A stretch of DNA of 64,000 nt from Epithemia pelagica (lineage: Eukaryota > Bacillariophyta > Bacillariophyceae > Surirellales > Surirellaceae): NCBI GenBank assembly GCA_946965045.2, contig OX337229.1, positions 248,001-312,000 of the forward strand, given 5' to 3'. Positions 11,383 to 22,083 of this stretch are shown one piece after another. The first letter of the stretch is position 1; each line of letters starts with the position of its first letter. The position numbers and the translations under genes are program-made. The notes beneath the pieces were generated by a model. The model had not been told where the DNA came from. It saw nothing but the letters and a program-made list of their open reading frames with translations, and ran no database searches.

Positions 11383-11685
11383 TATTGTTTCTCTGTCGCT
11401 GCTACTTCTTATGACTTCTTTGACCGCTTCTGTCGTTGTGCTTTCGACAACTCCTGGTCACGATCGTTTCTTCATACGGCATCGATATCCCATCTGGAAT
11501 ATGGATTCTTGGTATGTTGAAGATTTTGGGATCTTTTTGTTGCCGGGACAGCGTTTTTCTCAGTCGTGTGTGGTCAGTGCTTTTGGATGCCCTCGATAGA
11601 TATGCTATCTACCCCAACCAAAACGACCATGCTGAGTATCTGAGCGGCATCGGCTGAACAAAAAAGGCCACCTTCTATATCCACA

Positions 11686-11724
<39 letters not shown>

Positions 11725-12165
11725 CGAACACATGGGCAAAAGAGAGTCCCAGCAGTCCTGCTCGTACTCGATATAATGATTTGGATGGGAACCAAAGATC
11801 CTATTGCTGTTCAAATAGTTGTTGTTGAAATAGTATACGGCACACGATGAGAGTCTCCTAGAGAAGTACGTGTGCCTCTTGCGGACATGAGAAACCGAGT
11901 CGTGTACCATGAATAGACTTAAACCGGCTCGTTTCGATCGTTCTATATATGGTATTTGTTGGATTCCAAAGGAACAGAATACTAGGAGTAGCTAGCATAG
12001 TATACATGTCTACTCTAGGGAGCTCAAGAGGGCCACAATGCAGTGCGGCAGCAGGCGTTGTGATGTGTGGTCCCCCCATGGATGATTGAGTGAAGAATGA
12101 TACTCGTCTATTGTGGTGTATGGACAACCAGACACATTATGCTGTATATACAGACTGTGAAAATC
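11383..12165. other. Intergenic, CT microsatellite and about 200 bp absent from copy 1
   Basis: Contains (CT)n at 11688-11720. About 201 bp at roughly 11952-12152 have no counterpart in copy 1, where the sequence jumps from TCTATATATGG straight to ACTGTGAAAA. The extra piece lies between TATATA-type words, fitting a microhomology deletion in copy 1 or an insertion here. No gene seen. Confidence 0.6.
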
Positions 12166-13215
12166 TCAACAGTAGACATAGGTATGATGTCCCTTGGCTC
12201 GTCTACTTGATCGTTGTCGTCGTTGTCCAGATCCTTGTGATGGCGGTGATGATCTTGGACCTGTGGCGGTGCTGTTGTTGGTGGTGTGATTCTGGGTATG
12301 AATGGTAGATCCATAGCCTCGTCGTCGTTGCCACACGAGAAATGGCCTGGAAGAAGAAGAAGAAGAAGAGGGCCCACCAAATGAGTTCCAAGACGAGGAA
12401 GTAGATGCCGTAGCAGTGGTGGTGACAGTCGCTACGGATCCATTGCCAGACGAAGAAGCGGTTTCGACGGCCGATGGACGTGTCCTCGATCGGGGAATGA
12501 CACGATTGTCTTGTTGTCGTGGTTGTTGTTGCTGTTGATGATGATGTTGATGTACGGTCGAAATATTGGGGTGGCCATGACTGGAAAGACAAGAGGATGG
12601 ACTGGAGCCATGAGGGCGAAGCCACGGGTCACCCATGCGACTGGGGCTTGAGTGTTTGGTGGTTGTCGAGGCGGCAGCGGTGGCAGCCGCAACCGAGGGT
12701 GTTTTGGATGTGACCCAGGTACGACACCAATGAGAAGAACCAGCATTCGGTCGACTTGCACAGGAATGCCCCGCAATGGTCCTGTTGTGCCTACGAGACG
12801 ACCCTTGTGAAGGACAAGAAAAAGATGGACCGCCAGGGCACTGTCGTGGGGAACCATGGCAGCGTCCCATTCGTCGTCGTCCTTGTTGTGGGTGTTGTTG
12901 TGCTGGCAGATATGATGAACTCTGATGTGGAGCGGTTGGACTGGGTGATGATGTTGTGGTGGTTGTGGTCGTCATGGTCGTTTCCAAGGTGGATTCCGTG
13001 CTGGTGATTGTGGAATGATCATCCTCATCTTCTTCTTCTTGTGGATCGCTTCCGCTTTCTTCGTCTTCTTCATCTTCTTCTTCCGGTACACTCGGGGGAA
13101 GAATGGAAAATGGTGGGAGAACGACAATCTCCGGTTCTTGTGCTTCTGGTGAGTCGTCCACAGCAGGAGCCACGTAAATCTCGGGTTCCCCCAAAGAGGC
13201 CTTTGGGGTTGCTTC

Positions 13216-13257
<42 letters not shown>

Positions 13258-13539
13258 TCCAGCAGTGCGAGGAGTCGTCGTCGTTGTTGTTTCTCGTTTC
13301 AAATGGACTCGAGCCGGAATCACCGCCACTGTTGTTTCCCAGGTACCATTCGCGTCGGATTGACCATGACGACGACGACGATGATGGTCCTGATCCGCAT
13401 GAGACACTGTTGTGGGTGTCGTCGAATCCAAAGAAGAGTTGCGCGTCGTCGTCATGAGGAGTGTTGGTGGTTGCCGTTTGTCTTGGACTATAGTCTGGTT
13501 GTTCTGGTGTTTTGTGGTAGAGTTTGGTTTTGTTTTCAA
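12166..13539 (-). CDS. Ser/Thr/Gln-rich low-complexity protein, copy 2
   Basis: Function not recognised. 457 codons from the ATG at 13539; an inner start at 13455 is also possible. Order: Ser/Thr-rich N-terminus with 'PTTVSHADQDHH', a run of 13 Gln (13216-13256 region), acidic segment, Thr run, Cys-containing centre, polyHis/Gln, polySer and a basic end. Frame and stop are shared with copy 1 and the length changes between copies keep the frame, although polyQ grew from three to thirteen. It is the only gene of the duplicated unit whose frame stays open, so it may be the functional one. Low complexity limits confidence. Confidence 0.45.
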
Positions 13540-14462
13540 TGTTGTTTGTGGTTCTCTTCGTTTGTTTTTTTATGCGTTCACCCATCGAGGAGACGTCATG
13601 ATGATGGCTTGCTTGCTGTTTTGCTCAAAAGTACGAACCAGAAATCGAATGGTGACCCCCCAGAAAAACAATGACACGAACTAAAGAATTACAGTGCTTG
13701 TTCCGAACGAGCCGGATGTGCGGCTCGACGAGAACAAGAAGGATGATCCAATCCGTATTATTCGCGTCAGAGTTTCATGCTTGCAAACACGAATCATGAT
13801 TCGGTTCTCCACATGGCACGAAGCAGCAGCAGCAGCAAATGTCCTGGATTCACTCTCGTTTCTTCATCTCGACGCTTTTCAGTCCACAACATGCAACTTC
13901 CTATGGCATTTCTGGTCCTCTTCCTCCTCTTGTTTTGCTCATGGTCCTCGATCCAAAAGGCCACCGACACAAGAGAATGAGCTCACAAAAGCTGCGCAGC
14001 GAACGCCAGAAGAACATTCCATTCGGAAGGGGAGGGCAATTCCAAAAGTTCCAAGAACGATGCGAACCCCATTATTTTTCCAGTCACGAATGAGATGATC
14101 CATTTCCGGGTTTCTCTAGCTGCTTTATGGGGCCCATGGCGACATACAAGTCGATAGTCTATATACTCTCTTCGACCATACGCTATCCTTTTGTGGGAGA
14201 GAAACAATCCAATATCCAATCGTTTCAATGCGCTCGTAAAAACAAACAAGGCTCTCTATGAGACCTTCGCAGTGATCATATCATGGCGGCTAGAATCTTT
14301 GTGTCACATGCACTATACGAAGCATACTTTGCAGAACTATCAGTTCTATCTTGTTGAGGCGATTGCTAGCCGTTCGAAAAGTGACCCAACTTTGGTCCGA
14401 CCTATCATTTTGTATTGACCTATAGACTCTTCCCTGGTTAATTCCTCTACCTAGAACCTTTT
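13540..14462. other. Intergenic, right flank of the duplication
   Basis: No supported gene. A 67-codon plus-strand ORF (13777-13980) with a hydrophobic stretch ('FLVLFLLLFCSW') and an overlapping 134-codon ORF are visible but resemble nothing and have no second line of support. Confidence 0.5.
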
Positions 14463-17400
14463 TTATTTGTCAACGACACATTCACCATCATCATTCTCCT
14501 CCTCCTCCTCTTCTTCTGCTTCGGAAAGCTCGTCTCCCATGGAGGTCCAACACAGCAGTTGGTGTGTCAAGTCATGCCATTCTTTTTGCGTAGCCACATC
14601 GAGGGCCGAAAGTTCCGTCACGGGATCGATGCGATTCGGGTCCGCGCCCTGTCGCAACAAGAGATTCATGAGAGTGGGTCGTTGTCGCCAAGTGGCTTCA
14701 TGGAGGGGACTCCAGCAGCAGCGGCTGTCCGATGATTCCACCAACCGGTCCAACTCTTCTTCTTCTTCTTCTTCTTCTGCCAGGTCGGCCATGCCTCCAT
14801 GAACGTCGGCACCGTACTCCAACAACAATTGGGCCGTATCACAATTGTCGCGGGCAATCGCCTCGTGCAAGACGGACCACCCCTTGTGGTCCGTCGCATT
14901 GGGATTGGCACCCTTGTCCATCAAGTACTCCATGAGCCAATAGCGATCGTGCCCACAGGCTTGATGCAAGGCCGATTGACCCTGTCCGTCTCGGGTATTC
15001 ACGTCGGCTCCATGGGCTTCCACCAAGTACGGGATCATGGCCACGGGAGCGGCGTGACAGGCCAAAAACAAGGGCGTGCAACCAGCCTGTCTTGTTTTGG
15101 CATGGACATTGGCACCTCGGGTGAGCAAGTCACTGACCAATTCCAACCGACCCGTCAGGACCGCGATATGCAAGGGTGCCCAACCATGGTCGCCATCGTT
15201 ATCGGACACGTTGGGATCGGCTCCATGGTTCAAAAACTGTCGCACCAAGAACGAGTTTTGACAGTGACTGGCCAAATGCAAGACGGATTTGCCGGTTCCA
15301 TCCACCTGATGGACATTGGCGCCCCGTTCCAATAGCAGCAAGATAATGGCAGTGGCATTGTTCCAGGTTGCCGTGTGCAATGGCGTGATTCCATGAGCAT
15401 CGGGTTGATTGACATGAGCGCCGTGCTCCAAGAGTAAGGCAATGGTCGAAACCACGGCCTTGTCCTGTACTGGATCACCCGTGCAGCGCACTGCTACTGC
15501 TTCATGGAGAGGTGTCAAGCCATGGGGACGATAGGGCTGATTGATGAGACGGGAGAGGGCGACGGAATCAGTTTCATTCTTGTGACAGGTACTCGGATCG
15601 GAATGTGTGGTTTGCGCAGTCTTGTCGTCCTTTGGAGGAGACTCCGCTTTTCCATCCTTCCTAGAAGAAGCAGTGCTCTTGGCAGCATTTGTAATCAAGT
15701 AATGAATCATGCGCCAAGCCACATTTCCATGGATGGAACGTGAGGAAAGAGAGGAAACGGCAACATGAAGACACGTTCGTCCATCCTTGTTGGACACGGT
15801 CCAATCCGCTCCCTGGTCAACCAGATAGTGAACAATATCCATGTGCCCCCGTGCCAATGCTTCGTGCAAGGCGGTGTTGCCCGTCAAGGGATCCGAACCG
15901 TTTAGGTTGGCTTGGCCCTCCTCAACCAAACATTGGACCACGGATAAATCGCCCGCAGAGCCGGCGGCTTGTAACAAGGGAGGTTTCATGGAACAAGTTG
16001 CTGAAGACACGTCATTGTATTCCTGTCTCACGTCGTTACTTTTCTTTTCCCGTGCACGAGAGGTGTCTTGCTCCTCTTCCTCGTCATTGGTTCCTCGAGC
16101 ATCATTGTTGTTGGTGTTGTTGTCGTCGTCCTCGTCGTTGTGGATCACATGATTGGGATCCGCTCCAAGTTGGAGTAATCGTGACACTCTGCGGTGGCGT
16201 CCTCGCCGTTGTGTAGCTCCGTGCAAGGCCAAAGCGAGTGCGTCCGCCCGTTGTTGGAGTGTCGATGGAATTGGTTCCACAACGAAGGAAGAAGGAGTTT
16301 TCCGGGAGGATGACTGGTTTCCAGATTCAGAATCCTCCTCACCGGGGGACAAAAAGATTCGGAGGAGCAACCATTCCACTGCATCATCGTTGGGAGCATC
16401 TCGTGCCGCTAGAAACAAGGGCATATTCCACACCACACTCATATTGGGTGGAGGAGGAGGTGGATCGAGTCGCACACCAGCGGACGAAAGGGTAGCATAA
16501 GAAGCATCTGGTGCAAACGAATAGTTGCTGGCTATTGCTGTTGAATCACGCTGGCTCGCATCGCTATCTTGATGATCGTTTCTTGGAGAGAATACTTGGT
16601 GGATGGGTTCCGATTCCCCCGAGTCGTTTTGTGTGGATGAACTCTGTTGGACAGAGTTCAAGGTGGCCTGTACAAGACGTTTCATACAATCCACATGTCC
16701 TCCCGCACACGCCAAATCCAAAGCGGTCCATCCAAAAAAGGTCATGGCATGGAGACATGCTCCATGTTCTAGCAATAGATCCACAAGTTGCCCATGGCCT
16801 TGCTCGGCAGCCAATTGCAATGGTGTGCGGTCGTACACGCTCTTGGCATTGACCAGACAATACATTAGAGAAGGACCGGAGGGAGATGGGTCATGCTTCT
16901 TCTTCCCTTCCACCACTGGTACCCACGAGGAGTCGGACGATGAGGATAACCAGACCATGGATGATGAATCGTTTGCTCTTGTTGACGGCGTTGCTTGGAA
17001 TGTGGGCGAACTCCGTGTGGGCGTTGTACTACTTTCAGCTGTCGTCACGGTAGCCGAAGAATCAAACGACAAGGTCCCTGTCGTCATTATGGTATCACTG
17101 GTGGTGTCGACGGTCTTTTCCATATCCATAGCATCCTCATGGATATCCTTGCCATCTTTCCAAGATTCTCTGTCTGTATCGTACCTGTTGTTCGACTCTT
17201 TGAAATGACTTGCTCGTTTCCAGATTCGTTGAGGGGTTTCCATAGATGCACTATGATTGTCCGTCTCTACCGTCGATTGACTGTGGTCACTCGGAGACGG
17301 TGGCGGCAGCACAATCTTATTAGTCTCCATGGATGCATTGGTGGTTGTGGGTGTTGTGGATCGTGAATCCGAATCTCGCACAGCTGGATCGTTTCTAAAG

Positions 17401-18392
17401 AGCCGTCTTCGGGACGAAACAGACTGCGGGTGGACTGGTTCTTGCTGTTGTACGATTGTGTTGAACAGCATCTGGGCAATTTCCAAGTGTCCATGATAAG
17501 CGGCCATGTGCAAGGCCGTCACAGTCGACCCCGAAGTCATGGAAGCGCCAGAAAGAGAAGGTTCTTCTTGTGGCCTTGACCGGCTGCGGCCCGTGTCTCG
17601 TAAGACGCCGGTGTGTACCATTTTCTTGACACACCAAAGATTGGCGCCATGTTGCAACAATTCTTGTACAATGGACAAATGCCCTCCTTCGACGGCTTCT
17701 CCAAGAGGGGACAGCACAATCATTCGGTCTTGGTGGTTGTGATGATGGTTTACCATCTCCTCCGAGCTCCTCCCACCACCACCAGCATCATGTTTGTCAT
17801 TTACATTGGCTCCCACTTGATCCACCAAGAAACGTACCAGATCCAAATGACCATACCGACAAGCCAAATGCAACGCGGTTTGTCCGTTGCTATTCCGTAC
17901 CGAATGAACCAAGTGTTGCTTTCGAGTCGTCATCAAGGACGTTGGATCCGTCTCATTTGTCGAAGTAGCTGTGTCGGTTCGAGACTGACAGTAAGGGCAG
18001 GGTGATACAACGCCTTCTCCATGGCGAGACAAAGAAGAAGGACGGATTGGACCAGCAGTGGGTGGTGTGCATGGAACCACATGAGACGGATGGCTTGCCT
18101 TCGCATGATTTGTAGAATCAGCGGATGATATTACAGATGGCCGTAATCTATTGGATAATGGCGTCGATATCAGCCGCATGGATTCTTGGTGCAACCACTC
18201 TTGCACTATGGTCACAGTTCCTCGCTGTGCGGCCTCGAAAAAGACTTGGGTGCGGTCGGCAGAAATGTTGGGGGAAGCCATTGTTCCGGATGATACCGAT
18301 GGACTCAACTGTGACGATGCAATGGATAATGACTGCCCTTCCTCGCTCGGTGGACCAAGCGTATTGGTAGTAATACTGTCGTTATCTGACAT
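14463..18392 (-). CDS. Large ankyrin-repeat protein
   Basis: Single-exon gene of 1309 residues from the ATG at 18392, chosen because it sits in an ACCATG context; an in-frame ATG at 18449 would add 19 residues. About fifteen ankyrin repeats are recognisable by the TPLHxA..GH..IV..LL..GAD pattern, in groups split by long disordered inserts. An early group reads 'TALHLACRYGHLDLVRFLV' and 'TALHMAAYHGHLEIAQML', a middle pair 'TPLQLAAEQGHGQLVDLLLE' and 'TALDLACAGGHVDCMKRLV', and a dense C-terminal array runs from 'PPLLQAAGSAGDLSVVQCLV' to 'SALDVATQKEWHDL'. It ends with an acidic Glu-rich tail. There is no membrane segment, kinase or other catalytic domain. Ankyrin repeats bind other proteins, so a scaffold or regulatory role is likely; the partner is unknown. 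Confidence 0.9.
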   Translation of the reverse strand: MSDNDSITTNTLGPPSEEGQSLSIASSQLSPSVSSGTMASPNISADRTQVFFEAAQRGTVTIVQEWLHQESMRLISTPLSNRLRPSVISSADSTNHAKASHPSHVVPCTPPTAGPIRPSSLSRHGEGVVSPCPYCQSRTDTATSTNETDPTSLMTTRKQHLVHSVRNSNGQTALHLACRYGHLDLVRFLVDQVGANVNDKHDAGGGGRSSEEMVNHHHNHQDRMIVLSPLGEAVEGGHLSIVQELLQHGANLWCVKKMVHTGVLRDTGRSRSRPQEEPSLSGASMTSGSTVTALHMAAYHGHLEIAQMLFNTIVQQQEPVHPQSVSSRRRLFRNDPAVRDSDSRSTTPTTTNASMETNKIVLPPPSPSDHSQSTVETDNHSASMETPQRIWKRASHFKESNNRYDTDRESWKDGKDIHEDAMDMEKTVDTTSDTIMTTGTLSFDSSATVTTAESSTTPTRSSPTFQATPSTRANDSSSMVWLSSSSDSSWVPVVEGKKKHDPSPSGPSLMYCLVNAKSVYDRTPLQLAAEQGHGQLVDLLLEHGACLHAMTFFGWTALDLACAGGHVDCMKRLVQATLNSVQQSSSTQNDSGESEPIHQVFSPRNDHQDSDASQRDSTAIASNYSFAPDASYATLSSAGVRLDPPPPPPNMSVVWNMPLFLAARDAPNDDAVEWLLLRIFLSPGEEDSESGNQSSSRKTPSSFVVEPIPSTLQQRADALALALHGATQRRGRHRRVSRLLQLGADPNHVIHNDEDDDNNTNNNDARGTNDEEEEQDTSRAREKKSNDVRQEYNDVSSATCSMKPPLLQAAGSAGDLSVVQCLVEEGQANLNGSDPLTGNTALHEALARGHMDIVHYLVDQGADWTVSNKDGRTCLHVAVSSLSSRSIHGNVAWRMIHYLITNAAKSTASSRKDGKAESPPKDDKTAQTTHSDPSTCHKNETDSVALSRLINQPYRPHGLTPLHEAVAVRCTGDPVQDKAVVSTIALLLEHGAHVNQPDAHGITPLHTATWNNATAIILLLLERGANVHQVDGTGKSVLHLASHCQNSFLVRQFLNHGADPNVSDNDGDHGWAPLHIAVLTGRLELVSDLLTRGANVHAKTRQAGCTPLFLACHAAPVAMIPYLVEAHGADVNTRDGQGQSALHQACGHDRYWLMEYLMDKGANPNATDHKGWSVLHEAIARDNCDTAQLLLEYGADVHGGMADLAEEEEEEEELDRLVESSDSRCCWSPLHEATWRQRPTLMNLLLRQGADPNRIDPVTELSALDVATQKEWHDLTHQLLCWTSMGDELSEAEEEEEEENDDGECVVDK

Positions 18393-20329
18393 GGTGTTGT
18401 TTGGTTGCAACGATCGCCAGTTTTGTCTCTCGCTGAATGCGATTACCAAAACCGAGAGATCAAAAGGTAATGTACTTCCACGTTGTAATCGTATCTAGAA
18501 TCAGCAGAGTGGGGCGTTGTCAACAAATGTGTACAATCACGGACTCTGAAGGAAACAAAAGGTTACTTAGAAGGCAGTCGGATTGTGCTGCGGATCTGAT
18601 TGTGACACAACGATACAACAGTTGCTCTATCAAAACCTACAACCGATGATGAGTAAACACTCTCACCTTCACAACTTGAGAGGCGAATAGCAGCAAACGG
18701 GGGCCTCTCTGATATGCGGTCACTGATCCCACGCATTTCATTCTTTTCGACGACTCTAGAGGAACGACCAAGGGCCACACTCATAGGAGCGTACAGACCC
18801 ACTGGGTTGATGTCAAGTCTTGTTTCCGTAGGCATGGCGTTTGTGGGAGTGGCCTGGCTGAGGGAGTCTGACATTTGGAAAAAGCATAAAGTGCTTCTCG
18901 CTTGGTTCTTTCTTGGAGGGAGAACGAGATGCCAATTGCCAATCTGCAGCACACAAACAACACTGCCAACTGGAGGTCCAAAATCCGGGATTCGAAAAGA
19001 GGCGAGAACAACGATCCACTCCGTCTATCATGCCCGCCCGGCGCCGGTCTTGATTCGTGCCTATGTATCCTTCTTCAATGTCACACCCATGTCTGACAGC
19101 CTTTGGGTCGCATTTGGATCGCTTCTTCAACAAAAGGGGCCATATACATACCATCCTATTGGGCAATACCAGCTTGGTCATGTTTTTGGAACATCACCAT
19201 GTGCAGTGCCCCTTCTGATCAGTGTGACCGGAGTCTAATTATACCCCCACTTTTAGACCCGGTCTAAAAGGGTATAAGTATTTTAGACAGAGGTCGAGTC
19301 TATAATAAAGTTTCTAGACTCTTAACCTTAACCCTTCAGTAGCGCCGCAACCACTGCGTGAGTAGCCTCATTCATCTCAATGCCATCGCATTGAACAAAG
19401 TAAGGTCTCAGCTATCCTCTCTCGCTTAGAGAGTGCAAGAACAATGTTATCCATAGGAGTACCATCCAATAAAACTTAGATGATGAAGCTATAAGGTCCT
19501 CTGGATGTGTTGTCATAGACAATGCTCGCTCCTAGTAGCTGGCTGTCTAGGGCTAGGGTTATTGCTTCGCCGTACAAAACCACGGAGAGTTTTTAGACCC
19601 TGTTTTAGACATTTTATACAGTCTAGTAGAAGTACTTCTAGATTTATTTTAGACCCGAAATATTCTAGACTGTCTAAGCGGTCACCCTGTTCTGATTGGA
19701 CTGTTCGGTCATTCGAAGTCAGCAAGAATGGCAGGGGCTATACTCATTTGGTCTTGATACTCCACATCGCGCCGGATAGTGCCCATTTCGGTGCGACTCC
19801 CCCACGCACGCACGTCGAGGTGCGCTGTCGTGTTGGACCAAAGAACCGATCACAACTAATTGGCCAAAATTGTCAGTGTGGAACGAAAATGATGGGCGTA
19901 TGCGCCAGGGTTGACGGCCAATCTCCAAAAGCGACGCATCCACTGCAACAGTTCGTCTCCTTGCCACAACCAGCCAATATGGAAAGGGGTTTCTTACAAA
20001 CGGCATTGCAACAAAAAGGCTCTCGTCAAGCAACGAATGGAAAAGGCAAAAGGGCAACGACGCCATGATCTACGAAACCTGTCCGTATTGTCGGTATGCC
20101 TAGTTTCCCTTTCAAAAGAAACGCATGGAACAAACATGGTCCTCATTCGTCTTTTATGATTATTCTTTTGAAAATTCATGTAGACTGAATCGTTATATTA
20201 TTATATTCCATTTCTGAAAATTTTGTGGGACACTCAGGGTCCTCCACGTGAATCGCTTGTCAACCAACAGAGTTGGTGAGCAAGCCATGATTACGGACCT
20301 GCCGCCAAATCGCAATTCGCGTGGTTCTC
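18393..20329. other. Intergenic with hairpin-rich block
   Basis: No supported gene; plus-strand ORFs of 174 and 187 codons look like chance. The part 19230-19690 is dense in TTTTAGAC and TCTAGAC words and palindromes (see the separate entry) and may be a decayed non-coding mobile element. Confidence 0.5.
19239..19277. repeat. Long imperfect palindrome
   Basis: TTATACCC, a 4-nt bulge, TTTTAGACC, one base, then GGTCTAAAA and GGGTATAA: 17 paired bases per arm. More TTTTAGACC/TCTAGAC words follow at 19281, 19309 and 19588-19675, where TAGAAGTACTTCTA is a second perfect palindrome. Confidence 0.85.
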
Positions 20330-22083
20330 TTATCGTGCCTCGAGGGAAATCTTGAATTCGGGAGCCGTCTTCATGGTAACACCACCCAAGATAAAGGTAA
20401 ACTTGGTGTCGCGCTGCGATGGAGCGCATTTGATGCGAAATGTTCGGAGAATGGAGGCTAGAATGAGTTTGCCCTCCATGTTGGCAAATTGCTGTCCAAT
20501 GCCTATCATTCGGGAAGAAAAGAGAGGTCAAAAGTGAGGGCTACATCCAGAATCAAGTCTTGGAGACTCTGCAACACACAAACTCTCTACACAAACAACA
20601 ACTTACAGCTTCGTCCTCCTGCCGAGTAGGCCAAAAAGGCAAACTGCCGTCTTTCCGATTCTTCCTTGGTGACATTGAGCCACCGTTCGGGCAAAAAGGT
20701 TTCTGGATCATCCCAATATTTTGGATGCCGATGCAGAATGTGAGGTGGCAAAATGAGACGAGTTCCAGCCGGTATTGTTACACCCTTGAAAGTTTCCGTT
20801 TGGGTGTTGATGCGAACATAGAATCCAACGGGCGGATACATGCGCAAGACTTCTTGTAAAAAGGCACCCATGTAGTCCATTTGTTCGATTTGATCCAAGG
20901 TTATTCGGTCATCCTCGCCAGACGAAGCGGAAGGAGGAGCAACCCTGAGAATGTCGGCATGGACACGTTCTTGCACTTCGGGAAACATGACCAAGGCATA
21001 TAGTGCCCAATGCAACCATGTGGATGTAGTCTCATGGCCGGCAATCATGAATGTTTTTACTTCATCTCGAATGTCCTTGGCGTTGAGGATATCATCGTGG
21101 CGTCTTCTTGGATTGGTACTGCTGGCACTTTTACCCAGTTGAGCCTCCATTTCCCCGTCGGATGGATCTTCGGGTCCTGAGGTAGCTTGGAGCATGAGGT
21201 GCAATACGGACGATGCCTTGAGAGTCTCTTTCCGAGCCTTGGCCACAATCTTTTCCACTTCAATGTCCAGAAACTTTTGGGTCCGACGTACTTCACGATT
21301 GATATACCAGTTGAGCTTCTCCAAGCCCAACAACAGGCAGACAATGGTCAAGAGATTGATCTTCATGGACTTGGTAAAGTAGTTTAGGAGTTCATCGCCA
21401 ACTTCGGACAGTTCCAACGGTTCACTGTGTTCCTTGTCAGTGTGATCTTGGTTGGCCCACGACTCCAAGGCATTCAACGCATTAAAGTTGTGCGAAAAGG
21501 CCACATCCCCGATAATGTCCAATGTGAGGGCAGACATGTGCGAAGCAACATCAATCTCAAAGCCCTTGTGGGCGGCAGTCATCCAGCACTTGAGGAAACG
21601 ATCGATGCGCCAAGGAATGGCGCCCGTCAAGGTCGCCCTGAGAAAGCGAGTCTTGAAGGCGGGCTGGAGAATCCGCCTGTGTTTGGCCCAGTGAGTTCCA
21701 CTGGCGGTAAGCAAACCATCGCCCACAATGTCACGGAGGAACAAGATAAGCTTTTCAAAACGAGGGTTTTCTTTATTGGCTGGGGCGGTCAATATCGTCT
21801 TGACAATGTCCTTGTCCAGGACCAAGACTGCTTGCCTCCAACATATCATATTGTAATGTATCATGGACTCATTGACACCCGCCTCTTTCCACCATCGTTT
21901 GAAAGGTTCCATGTATGGCTCGCTCCGCAAGGACATAAAGTTGCTGAAAGGGTACATTCGCTCTTTGGGACCAGGCAAGTTTCGTAGCGGTGAACAGAAC
22001 CAGGATAGCCACCGATAGAAAAGCGTCAAAGCCATGACGGCTGATACAAAGATGTAGGCGAACCAAAGACTTTCAAGTATCAT
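20330..22083 (-). CDS. Cytochrome P450 monooxygenase
   Basis: Two exons, 22083-20607 and 20502-20330; the 104-nt intron starts GTAAGT and ends AG. The product is 549 residues, a normal eukaryotic P450 length. An N-terminal membrane anchor ('FAYIFVSAVMALTLFYRW') and Pro-rich hinge ('NLPGPKERM') suggest attachment to the ER. The I-helix has 'FMIAGHETTSTWLHWAL' (oxygen activation A/G-G-x-E-T-T). The K-helix has 'EVLRMYPP' (ExxR) and the PERF region has 'FLPERW'. The haem-binding loop, completed only by splicing, reads 'YSAGGRSCIGQ' with the cysteine ligand; the usual Phe that opens this motif is Tyr. The overall pattern resembles the CYP4/CYP97-like clans of fatty-acid or carotenoid hydroxylases, but substrate and family cannot be settled by eye. 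Confidence 0.93.

Larger units (their letters stand above)
1..13425. repeat. Tandem segmental duplication, period about 7.3 kb
   Basis: Bases 1 to about 5920 match 7312 to about 13425 almost base for base over most of their length. The offset is 7311 at the left end and drifts to about 7270 near 4.3/11.6 kb because of small indels, then to about 7470 after a roughly 200-bp indel. Each unit has the same order: spacer, O-fucosyltransferase-like remnant, hydrolase remnant, CT microsatellite, Ser/Thr-rich ORF. The window starts inside the 3' end of a gene whose complete copy ends at 7434, so at least one more unit or partial unit must lie to the left. Homology ends near 5920/13425, where the two 5' regions of the Ser/Thr-rich ORF diverge. 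Seen directly by aligning the two halves. Confidence 0.95.

Noticed and set aside
18714-19238. 174-codon plus-strand ORF, and 187 codons at 19505
   Set aside because: No homology features; the second overlaps the hairpin-rich block.
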